Source: an uncultured Clostridia bacterium (lineage in GTDB: Bacteria > Bacillota > Clostridia > Lachnospirales > Anaerotignaceae). Taken from it: a DNA stretch of 64,000 bases. Position numbers and translations under genes: made by a program. The stretch covers positions 1 through 64,000 of the forward strand of contig CALWSR010000004.1 of assembly GCA_944384265.1 (NCBI GenBank), read 5' to 3'. Under the pieces are notes generated by a model that was given only the letters and a program-made list of their open reading frames with translations, was not told the DNA's origin and did not search any database. Positions 53,756 to 61,563 of the stretch are shown here, piece by piece. Positions within the stretch are counted from its first letter, which is position 1. The number at the start of each line of letters is the position of its first letter.

Positions 53756-55033
53756 TCAATATAATTTTTTTCCAATATGCTCTACTTCATACATTACTTT
53801 TTCAATATCTATGGTAGTAAATGTACCGTTTTGATAAAGAATTTTGCCATTTACCATTGTCATTTTAATGTCAGAGGGCAGTGCTGCATAAATCAAAGCA
53901 GAGAGCATATCTGTTTTTGGCAAAAGATTACATGAGTGATAATCTACTGCCACAATATCTGCTTGATTTCCCACTGCCAGTGTACCTGTGTTGGTACGGC
54001 CTTGAGAGATGGCGCCGTTTTTTGCAGCCATTTGCAGCACTTGTTTTGCAGAAAAAATAGAGGGGTCCTGATGCAGTCCCTTTTGCAGCATGGCAGAAAG
54101 CTTCATGTCCTCTAAAAAATTTAAATTATCATTGCTGGCCGCACCGTCTGTACCAATGGAAAGGGTTGCACCCTGCTGTGCCAATGCCCACATATCTGCC
54201 AAACCACTGCCTAATTTTAAATTGCTGATGGGGCAGTGGGAAACAAATACATTTTTTTTTGCCAAAATCTCTCTGTCCTGCTGTGTCAGCCAAACACAAT
54301 GGGCAGCTGTTGTAGGATTGTCAAAAAGGCCTAAATCATTAAAATAAGCTGTGGGCGTTTTGCCGTGGCGGGCAATGCATTCCTGTGTTTCTTTGTTTGT
54401 TTCAGAAAGATGGATGTGTACATTTGCGCCGATTTCTTTGGCGTATTCTCCCACAGCCCTTGCGATTTTGGCATTGGAGGTATATTCTGCATGAAGCCCC
54501 ACATCCACCTTCAGCTGTCCTGCATTGGCATTGTGATACTGTTGAAACAGGTCTTTTGTTTCCTGCACCATAGGTGCTTTTTCAAAAGAGCTGTCATCCA
54601 GGCAGAGAATGCCCATGGAAAGATTGGCATTGATGCCTGTTTCTAAAACAGCCTTGGCACGGGCTTCTCCAAAAAAGTACATATCTGTAAAAGAAGTAAC
54701 GCCGCTGCGAAGCATTTCTGCAATGCCTAAAAGTGTTCCAAAATAAGCCCAATGTTTGTTCAGCTTATTTTCTATGGGAAATATGGCCTCATGGAGCCAA
54801 CGTGCAAGAGGCAGGTCTGCGCCTATACTGCGCAGCAATGTCATAGGCACATGGCTGTGGGTGTTGACAAAGCCCGGCAGCAGTAATTGATTTGTACCAT
54901 CATAAACAGTGTCTGAAGCTGCTTGGGGCTTTTCTGTGCCAATGTATGTGATTTTGTCATCGGTTATTTGTAAATATGCGTCTTTTTGTATTTCACCGTC
55001 AGCAAGCAAAATGTTGCAATGAGAAAAAAGCAT
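53756..55033 (-). CDS. mtaD: 5-methylthioadenosine/S-adenosylhomocysteine deaminase
   Basis: This amidohydrolase deaminates MTA or SAH to the inosine derivatives, part of the recycling of SAM products. The 425-residue protein has the metal motifs PGFVNTHSHVPMTLLR (HxH), VGLHAEYTS, VHIHLSETNKE, and SIGTDGAASNDNLNFLEDM (catalytic Asp). The ATG 55033 is preceded by AAAGGAGG. Leader repeats lie upstream. Exact substrate (MTA, SAH or adenosine) cannot be told. Confidence 0.9.
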   Translation of the reverse strand: MLFSHCNILLADGEIQKDAYLQITDDKITYIGTEKPQAASDTVYDGTNQLLLPGFVNTHSHVPMTLLRSIGADLPLARWLHEAIFPIENKLNKHWAYFGTLLGIAEMLRSGVTSFTDMYFFGEARAKAVLETGINANLSMGILCLDDSSFEKAPMVQETKDLFQQYHNANAGQLKVDVGLHAEYTSNAKIARAVGEYAKEIGANVHIHLSETNKETQECIARHGKTPTAYFNDLGLFDNPTTAAHCVWLTQQDREILAKKNVFVSHCPISNLKLGSGLADMWALAQQGATLSIGTDGAASNDNLNFLEDMKLSAMLQKGLHQDPSIFSAKQVLQMAAKNGAISQGRTNTGTLAVGNQADIVAVDYHSCNLLPKTDMLSALIYAALPSDIKMTMVNGKILYQNGTFTTIDIEKVMYEVEHIGKKLY

Positions 55034-55045
55034 AAAAAACCTCCT

Positions 55046-55270
55046 TTTTTAAAAAAAGCTTCTGTTACTTTCATATGAAATAGAAAGCTATGAAACATTG
55101 ACTTTACGGCTAAAAACGACTCCTTACATTTTTTTGACCCAAAGCAAGGGAGTTTGCAGCAGCTCCAAGCTCTTTGGTTACTTTTTTTCATAAAGCAATG
55201 TCAATCTCATTGTTCTATTTTTTAAATTCATATCATACCATATCATTTTTCATATTAACGCAACACATCC
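55046..55270 (-). repeat. Leader-like interspersed repeat upstream of mtaD (proximal copy)
   Basis: On the minus strand it begins with GGATGTGTTGCGTTAATATG, then AAAAATGATATGG. It ends in AGCTTTCTATTTCATATGAA and AGAAGCTTTTTT. AGCTTTCT can pair with AGAAGCT to give a terminator-like stem; alternatively CTTTC pairs with the nearer GAAAG. It ends about 20 bp before mtaD. Confidence 0.6.
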
Positions 55271-55470
55271 TAAAAAAGCTTCTGCTGTATTTATAAAAAC
55301 AGAAAGCTATGAAGCATTGATTTCACAGCCAAAGCCAGTACTTTACATTTCTCCTTTTCCATAAGGAGATTTTCAATGCTCCCCAATTTTTTGGTAAAAA
55401 GCACACCAATGCCATTGTTTTATTTTGAAACCTCCTATGCAATATCATATCATTTTTTATGCTGTATCAC
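55271..55470 (-). repeat. Leader-like interspersed repeat, distal tandem copy
   Basis: On the minus strand it carries AAAAAATGATATGAT as 5' block. Its 3' block is GAAATGTAAAGTACTGG, CTTTGGCTGTGAAATCAATG, then AGCTTTCTG...CAGAAGCTTTTTT. It directly precedes the copy at 55046-55270, so the unit is tandemly duplicated. The 3' block is closest to that of 8100-8332. The rest of the gap to spo0A (55471-55818) has no clear gene. Confidence 0.6.
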
Positions 55471-55818
55471 TAAAAAAAGTGATATGATGGTTGTTTTATA
55501 CTACTATTATAAAAAAGCTGGAGAGAAAGTCAAGAAAGAGAAGCAGAAGCTTGTGTTTTATTTTCGACTCGTGAAAACAATTCAAATAATGCACGATATG
55601 CGTTTTTTAGAGTAAAAATACCCCATATTTGTCATTTGAGAAAAGAAGTCTTCTTTTGGTGCAGAAGCATGGCAAAAGAAAAGAATCTGTCGTATAATGT
55701 CAACACACAACAAAATAAGTAGATGAAATATAATAAAAAGCATATTTTGCCGAAATATTTATTTTGTTGTTGTATTTTTGTTCATAAAATTTAATCAAAC
55801 AAGGGAGGAATATGTAGT

Positions 55819-56631
55819 ATGCAAGGGGCGTGCAAAAGAAGGGTTCTTTTAGCGGATAGGGACGTGACCTATATGCATAAGATGAAAAAGTGTTTGGAGA
55901 AAAACAAAAGCATTGAAGTCATTGCTATGGAAAAGGATGGAGAATCTGTTTTGTATAAAGCAGAGCAGGAAAAGCCGGATATTATACTTATGGATGTTCT
56001 TTTGGCAGAAAAGGACGGAATCTGGGTATTACAGGCTATGAGAGAAAAAAAGCTGGATATAGCCTGTATTATCATATCCGCAATCGGCAAGGACACCATT
56101 GTCAGGGAAACAATGGAATTAGGCGCTATGTATTATATGGCAAAGCCGGTGCAATGCAGCATATTATTAGAAAGGGTTGCGCAAATTTTACATGAGGAGG
56201 AGAAATATAAGCAGGAGATGCAAATGCATCTGCAAATGCAGACAAATCTGTCCTCTCAAAGAGATACAAAGGAAGAAATGAAAAGTGATATTTCAAGACT
56301 GTTAAACAAAATGGGGATTGTTGCCAGTATTAAGGGATATCATTTTATCAGAATGGGTATTATGATGGCGGTGGAAAATGAAGATATTGTGCTTTGCATG
56401 ACCAAGGGGCTTTATCCGGATATTGCAAGGGAATATGATACAACTGCCGCAAAGGTGGAGCGTGCCATACGCCATGCCATAGAAAGCTCGTGGAAAAGAA
56501 AGGGAAAAGAAATATTTTCAGAATTTGCAGAATACTGCCCCTTAGAAAAACCTACAAACGGACAGTTTATTGCTGCATTGTCTGAGCATTTTCGTATGTT
56601 GTATAAAAAAGAAGAAAAGAAACTGGCATAA
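55819..56631 (+). CDS. spo0A: Sporulation master regulator Spo0A
   Basis: Spo0A is the response regulator that commits cells to sporulation. The 270-residue protein has a receiver (phospho-Asp59 in ILMDVLLAEKDG, Lys109 in MAKPV) and the Spo0A effector domain with KGLYPDIAREYDTTAAKVER and AIRHAIESSW, which carries the DNA-recognition helix. The acidic pocket usually ADDN reads ADRD (residues 12-15), and the Pro after the phospho-Asp loop is missing, so phosphorylation may be tuned differently. The start ATG has GGGAGGAA upstream; a terminator follows. Confidence 0.95.
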   Translation: MQGACKRRVLLADRDVTYMHKMKKCLEKNKSIEVIAMEKDGESVLYKAEQEKPDIILMDVLLAEKDGIWVLQAMREKKLDIACIIISAIGKDTIVRETMELGAMYYMAKPVQCSILLERVAQILHEEEKYKQEMQMHLQMQTNLSSQRDTKEEMKSDISRLLNKMGIVASIKGYHFIRMGIMMAVENEDIVLCMTKGLYPDIAREYDTTAAKVERAIRHAIESSWKRKGKEIFSEFAEYCPLEKPTNGQFIAALSEHFRMLYKKEEKKLA

Positions 56632-56644
56632 TGAACAATACAAT

Positions 56645-56684
56645 AAAAAAGCCGATATCTGCATAAAGGATATTGGCTTTTTTA
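56645..56684 (+). terminator. Terminator after spo0A
   Basis: AAAAAAGCCGATATC and GATATTGGCTTTTTT form a long stem followed by ATT. Confidence 0.9.
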
Positions 56685-56724
56685 TTGGTGCAGCCAACCA
56701 AAATCCTCGGTTGTGCCATTGAAG

Positions 56725-57045
56725 TCTGCTCAGCTGTAATAAAGCATAAAAAAATTTATGTGAGTGGTTTTGCACATACAATTTGGAAATGAAAATATCC
56801 TATTATATTTGTGCCAAAATAGAAAAGACAAGTACCATATGGAAAAATGACTGGAAAATGGTATGAAAGGGAATAAGCAGAGTATTGACCCATATGCTGA
56901 TTCCTATACTGCCCAAATACAGTGTATCAGAAATTATTGTATATTTGAAAGAAAAAAATTCTCTGATAAGCCTTTGGCGGACATTTGCTTACTGGTGCAG
57001 CCGGTAAATAAAGCAAATCATCGGCTAAGCCGGCGGCACGGCTTG
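56725..57045 (+). mobile_element. Decayed IS200-type element with right-end hairpin
   Basis: Pieces of TnpA appear in order: IFVPK-stop-KRQVPYGKM near 56808, HMLIPILPKYSVSEIIVYLKE near 56893, then a right end with CATCGGCTAAGCCGGCGG near 57019. The first ~40 bases resemble the flanks of the relics at 1085 and 12425. Several stops and a large deletion mark it as dead. From 57046 to 57410 I see nothing further that I can support. Confidence 0.65.
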
Positions 57046-57410
57046 AAAAGACAGATACAAAATATAAAAGAGGATAGATACCATAAAGGGTAAGCAATAT
57101 AAAAGCGGCAGCACAGGCGGTATAAAACAAATATGGCATTTCCCCCAGGCTGAAAGAAGCAAAGGACAGGCATATCATTTCTTTTTTATGGCCAGTGGTG
57201 CAAAATGTATGCCATTTTCTATTTTACCAACATATAAAATGACAAAAAGGGATATACGATTGCAGTTTTTTTATGCTGTCAGCCAAATGCAGTTGATTTA
57301 TGAAAAGCTTTGCAGCACAGCAAATGGCCTAAAATGTATAGCAAAAGCAGTTTTGATACCCCTTTTTGTCAGAAGGATGAAAAACAAATGCCATATTTGT
57401 GAGAAGGAAA

Positions 57411-59177
57411 TTACAATGTTTTTATATTTTGGACAATGTCTTCGCTGGGTGTAACATAAATGGTTTTGTTTGTTTCATAAATGACCATGCCCGGTTTTGC
57501 GCCGTTGGGTTTTTTGACATATTTTCGCAATGTATAGTCCACAGGGACCTGAGAGCTTTCTTTTGCTTTGCTGAAATAAGCGGCAATGTGGGCAGCCTCC
57601 AGCAATGTGGTGTCAGGCACAGCCGCCCCATTTGTTTGTATAATCACATGGGAGCCGGGGATTTCCTTTGTGTGCAGCCAAATATCATTGCTTTGGGCAA
57701 AACGAAGCGTAAGGGCATCATTTTGCAGATTGCTTTTTCCCACATAAATGGAAAAACCGTCAGAGGAAATATAATGCATGGGCTTGGACTTTTTTTGTTT
57801 TTGGGGCTTATTTTTTTTGGTTGTTTTTTTCTTCATATAGCCTTGCTGTACCAATTCTGCTCTGATTTCATCCAAATCCGTTTCTTCCTTGGCTGTTTGC
57901 AGAGCATTTAAAATGCTTTCTAAATAGGCAAGCTCTTCATCATTTTGTTTTTTTTGTATGCTGAGAGCAGAAAGGGTTCTTTTTGCCTTGTTATATTTGT
58001 GAAAATATGCTTGGGCATTTTCTGGTGGTGTTTTGGTAGGGTCAATGGCAATTTCTATTTCCTTCATTTGCGGGTCATAAAAATTGACGGTACGAAATGT
58101 GGAAATGCCCTTTGTAATACTATGGATATTGGCTGTAAGCAACTCTCCTTTCACCTTCCAGACATCCTTTTTGGCCACATCCTGCTCTGTTTTTTTCTGT
58201 ATTTCCTTTTTTTTGACACAGCGTTCTATGTTGGAGAGCAAAATCCTTCTCATATCATGGGCCTTTTGTTTGATATGATAGGCATTATCCTTTTGTGCAT
58301 AAAAGGCTTCCAGCAATGTGGAAATGCTTTCATATTGCTTTTTTTTGCAGCAGCCAAATTGCTCCATTTCCAATACGCCAAAATCCAGTATTTTATTGGT
58401 GTCGGCATCATAATAAATGGCATAAAAAAAGCTTTGAGATTTGATTTGTTCTATCACAGAAGAAAACACAGAAAAAAGTGCTTCCTTTTGCTCTTCTCTC
58501 AGCTCCTCCCAAAATGAGGAAGGCTCTGTATAGGCACGAAAACAGATTTCGCTGGCAAAAATGGGACTGATGCCGGTATAGCTTTGATACAGTGCCTGCT
58601 GTATTTTTACACCGGATTGCTTTTGCAGCAATGAAAAAAGCTGCTGTTTTGTCACAAAAATAGGATTTTGTTTTTGTTGAGAGGGCGGAAACGAATATTG
58701 CTTTGCCGGCAGCACCTCTCTGACAGAGCTTTTATCATGGGAAACTCTTTTGATGGCGTCTAATATTTTATTGTTTTCATCTACAATGATAAAATTACTG
58801 TGTTTTCCCATTATTTCCAATATCATTTTTTTAATGGTTTTCTCTCCAAGCTCATTGGCAGATTCCACCTCTATGATAATCATACGTTCAAAATCAGGCT
58901 GATAAATGTTTGTGATTTTTCCGCCGGCAATATATTTTCTCATCACCATGCAAAACATAGGAGGCTGCATAGGATTTTCCTTTTGTATTTGGGTGATATG
59001 CATACGAGGATGGCTGGAATTTGCAGAAACAAGCACCTTGTAGTTTTCCCCCCCATTTCTGAGGGTAAAAATAATTTCATCAGCCAAAGGCTGATAGATT
59101 TTGTCGATTCTGCCGCCTGTCAGCTTTTGATTTAACTCAGATACAATGCCGGCAACAGCAACGCCGTCAAGAGCCAT
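57411..59177 (-). CDS. rqcH: RqcH/Rqc2-type NFACT protein
   Basis: RqcH binds obstructed 50S subunits and recruits tRNA(Ala) to add C-terminal alanine tails for degradation of stalled proteins. The 588-residue protein begins MALDGVAVAGIVSELNQKL, with LTGGRIDKIYQP and HPRMHIT of the NFACT-N domain, a coiled-coil middle, and the C-terminal NFACT-R domain (YISSDGFSIYVGKSNLQND, DIWLHTKEIPGSHVII). ATG 59177 (AAGGGAG) is chosen. It also appears in databases as fibronectin-binding protein. YlmH at 25528 may be its partner. Confidence 0.94.
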   Translation of the reverse strand: MALDGVAVAGIVSELNQKLTGGRIDKIYQPLADEIIFTLRNGGENYKVLVSANSSHPRMHITQIQKENPMQPPMFCMVMRKYIAGGKITNIYQPDFERMIIIEVESANELGEKTIKKMILEIMGKHSNFIIVDENNKILDAIKRVSHDKSSVREVLPAKQYSFPPSQQKQNPIFVTKQQLFSLLQKQSGVKIQQALYQSYTGISPIFASEICFRAYTEPSSFWEELREEQKEALFSVFSSVIEQIKSQSFFYAIYYDADTNKILDFGVLEMEQFGCCKKKQYESISTLLEAFYAQKDNAYHIKQKAHDMRRILLSNIERCVKKKEIQKKTEQDVAKKDVWKVKGELLTANIHSITKGISTFRTVNFYDPQMKEIEIAIDPTKTPPENAQAYFHKYNKAKRTLSALSIQKKQNDEELAYLESILNALQTAKEETDLDEIRAELVQQGYMKKKTTKKNKPQKQKKSKPMHYISSDGFSIYVGKSNLQNDALTLRFAQSNDIWLHTKEIPGSHVIIQTNGAAVPDTTLLEAAHIAAYFSKAKESSQVPVDYTLRKYVKKPNGAKPGMVIYETNKTIYVTPSEDIVQNIKTL

Positions 59178-59271
59178 AGTATCTCTCCCTTCTGAAAAAA
59201 GTGTATGAAAATATTTATATAAAACAGTATAGCACAAATAACAAAAAAATTGTAATATATTATGATTTGAC

Positions 59272-59301
59272 TTGATAAAAGAGGCAATCCTATTATATAA
59301 T
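59272..59301 (+). promoter_or_regulatory. Probable promoter of the yicC-remA-gmk-rpoZ unit
   Basis: TTGATA (59272-59277) and TATAAT (59296-59301) are 18 bp apart. An overlapping TTGACT (59267) gives an alternative -35. Confidence 0.55.
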
Positions 59302-59402
59302 AGGAAGGATTCTAAAAAACGCAAACCAGAAAGGGGCAGTCAGGGGAATGCAGAAATCACTTTGTTTTGCCCTTGATTTTGTGAAAAGAGGTAGATGTTA
59401 TT

Positions 59403-60281
59403 ATGATACGAAGCATGACGGGATATGGCAGAGGGGAAAATATGGAAAATGACCGTCGTTTTGTAGTAGAAATAAAATCTGTAAATCACAGATATAATGA
59501 TATATCCATTAAGCTGCCCCGATTTATGAATGCCATGGAGGACGCCATCCGTAAACGGATTATGGAAGAAATTGCAAGAGGCAAAACAGATGTTTACATT
59601 ACATTTGAAACATTTTCGGCAGATGATATGCTTGTAAAGGTCAATCAGGCACTGGCAGGAGCTTATGTGGAAAAAATAAATGAATTGAAAATGCAATATG
59701 GCCTCTGTTCGGAGGACACACTGGGGCTTGTGGCAAAATTTGCAGATGTGATTACCGTAGAGCGCATTCAGGAAGAGGAGGAAGTGCTTTGGAAAACACT
59801 TTTGCCTGCATTGGACGGTGCCATTGAAAAATTTGTGCAAATGCGAAAAAGAGAAGGCAATGCCCTTGCAGAGGATATACTGAAAAAAAGAAGCCATATA
59901 CAAGAGCTGACAGGTCTGATAAAGGGACGTTCTCCCTTTGTGACAGAGCAATATCAGCAAAAGCTGCAAAGCAGATTAAAGGAGCTTTTGCAGACAGTGG
60001 AAATAGACCCCCAGCGCATTGCACAGGAGGTGGCCGTATTTGCAGACCGCAGCTGTATTGATGAAGAGCTGATTCGTTTGGAAAGCCATATACAACAGCT
60101 TAAGGAGATATTGCACCAAGGAGGACAAGTAGGCAGAAAGCTGGATTTTTTGGTGCAGGAGATGAACCGAGAGGCAAATACCATTGCCTCAAAGGCAAAT
60201 GATATGGAAATCACCCGCTGTACAATCGAATTAAAAAGTGAAATTGAAAAAATCAGGGAACAGGTGCAAAATATAGAATAA
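59403..60281 (+). CDS. yicC: YicC-family endoribonuclease
   Basis: The 292-residue protein begins [12 protein letters not shown] and ends with [27 protein letters not shown], both conserved family signatures. YicC/YloC proteins are endoribonucleases linked to RNA decay and stationary-phase fitness. The position upstream of remA-gmk-rpoZ is standard in Firmicutes. Eleven bases separate it from remA. Confidence 0.93.
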   Translation: MIRSMTGYGRGENMENDRRFVVEIKSVNHRYNDISIKLPRFMNAMEDAIRKRIMEEIARGKTDVYITFETFSADDMLVKVNQALAGAYVEKINELKMQYGLCSEDTLGLVAKFADVITVERIQEEEEVLWKTLLPALDGAIEKFVQMRKREGNALAEDILKKRSHIQELTGLIKGRSPFVTEQYQQKLQSRLKELLQTVEIDPQRIAQEVAVFADRSCIDEELIRLESHIQQLKEILHQGGQVGRKLDFLVQEMNREANTIASKANDMEITRCTIELKSEIEKIREQVQNIE

Positions 60282-60291
60282 GAGGGGTACA

Positions 60292-60582
60292 ATGGAAGGA
60301 ATACAGTTTTTAAACATAGGATATGGAAATATGGTTTCTGCACAGCGTATCATTGCAATGCTAAGCCCGGAATCTGCACCCATTAAAAGAATTGTGCAGG
60401 AGGCAAAGGAAAAAGGCGTGCTGATTGACGCCACCTATGGCAGAAAAACAAGAAGCGTGATTATGATGGATACAGGGCAGATTGTACTTTCTCCCAATGT
60501 GCCTGTTACCATAGGAGGAAGACTGGATACTGTAAAACAGACAGAAAAAACGCTTGCAGAGGGAAAGGGGCAGCAACCATGA
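60292..60582 (+). CDS. remA: RemA/DUF370 regulatory protein
   Basis: The 96-residue protein has the RemA core [30 protein letters not shown] and [19 protein letters not shown]. In Bacillus RemA is a DNA-binding activator of matrix and osmoprotection genes; in other genomes it is mainly a conserved neighbour of gmk. The stop overlaps gmk by four bases. Confidence 0.94.
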   Translation: MEGIQFLNIGYGNMVSAQRIIAMLSPESAPIKRIVQEAKEKGVLIDATYGRKTRSVIMMDTGQIVLSPNVPVTIGGRLDTVKQTEKTLAEGKGQQP

Positions 60583-61196
60583 AAAAAGAAGGTATGCTTG
60601 TTATCATTTCCGGTCCTTCCGGTGCGGGCAAGGGAACGGTTGTTGCAGAATTGGTCAAAACAGAAGCATTTGCCCTTTCTGTTTCTGCCACAACACGCAA
60701 GCCAAGACCGGGGGAGATGGAGGGTATACACTACTATTTTTATGACAGAGAAGCATTTGAAGCCATGCAGAAAAAAAATCAGCTTTTGGAATGGGCGGAG
60801 TTTTGCGGCAATTATTACGGCACACCCAGAAAATATGTAGAAAATCAAATGGCTGAGGGAAAAAATGTCATATTGGAAATTGAGGTGCAGGGTGCTTTGC
60901 AAATCAAAGAGCTGTATCCGGAATGTGTTTTAGTATTTTTGATACCGCCAAATTTGGAGGAGCTGGGCAGAAGGCTGACAGAAAGAGGCACAGAAGACAA
61001 ACAGACCATCAACCGCCGTATCCACAGGGCATTGGAGGAAATGGAATTTGTGTCACGATATGATTATGTTGTTATCAATGAAACGGTGCAAAAGGCAACA
61101 AAAGACATTTGTGCCATTGTCCAGGCAGAGAGTATGAAAAGCAGCAGAAACCCCAAAATAAAAGAACAGTTTAAAGGAGAGATTGAATTATGTTAA
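60579..61196 (+). CDS. gmk: Guanylate kinase
   Basis: Gmk phosphorylates GMP to GDP. The 205-residue protein has the P-loop [14 protein letters not shown], the GMP site [19 protein letters not shown], and [10 protein letters not shown]. The start overlaps remA and the end overlaps rpoZ by seven bases, so all three are translationally coupled. Confidence 0.97.
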   Translation: MKKEGMLVIISGPSGAGKGTVVAELVKTEAFALSVSATTRKPRPGEMEGIHYYFYDREAFEAMQKKNQLLEWAEFCGNYYGTPRKYVENQMAEGKNVILEIEVQGALQIKELYPECVLVFLIPPNLEELGRRLTERGTEDKQTINRRIHRALEEMEFVSRYDYVVINETVQKATKDICAIVQAESMKSSRNPKIKEQFKGEIELC

Positions 61197-61480
61197 GACC
61201 GTCTTATTCCGATTTATTAGAGGTGTTAAACAAGGATGCAGACCCTGAAAATATGATTGGAAGCCGTTATACCATTGTCATTGCGGCGGCAAAAAGAGCC
61301 AGACAGCTGGTGGACCATGCAGAGCCTATGACAATTCATACAAAGGTGGACCGCCCTGTATCCATTGCTGTCCATGAGCTAAAGGAAGGAAAAATTAAAA
61401 TCATACAAAATGAACCGACAGAAAAGACAGAAGAAATCATAGAAGAGGACGCTGTTTTGCAAGATGGCTCAGAGTCATAA
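61190..61480 (+). CDS. rpoZ: RNA polymerase omega subunit
   Basis: The 96-residue protein begins [14 protein letters not shown], with GSRYTIVIAAAKRARQLVD as the conserved omega core and an acidic C-terminal tail. Omega aids assembly of RNA polymerase and can contribute to ppGpp response. It ends just before a terminator. Confidence 0.93.
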   Translation: MLRPSYSDLLEVLNKDADPENMIGSRYTIVIAAAKRARQLVDHAEPMTIHTKVDRPVSIAVHELKEGKIKIIQNEPTEKTEEIIEEDAVLQDGSES

Positions 61481-61481
61481 A

Positions 61482-61517
61482 AAAAGGGGAAACTATGGCA
61501 ATTAGTTTCCCTTTCTT
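61482..61517 (+). terminator. Terminator between rpoZ and priA
   Basis: AAAGGGGAAACT and AGTTTCCCTTT pair, followed by CTTTC. Some read-through into priA is likely, as the T run is broken. Confidence 0.7.
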
Positions 61518-61563
61518 TCACAAAGGGTTAAATGGACATTTTTTAGAAGGGAGGTTCTCTTTG

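Noticed and set aside
55376-55615. 79-codon frame upstream of spo0A
   Set aside because: It runs antisense through the leader-like repeat and has no RBS.
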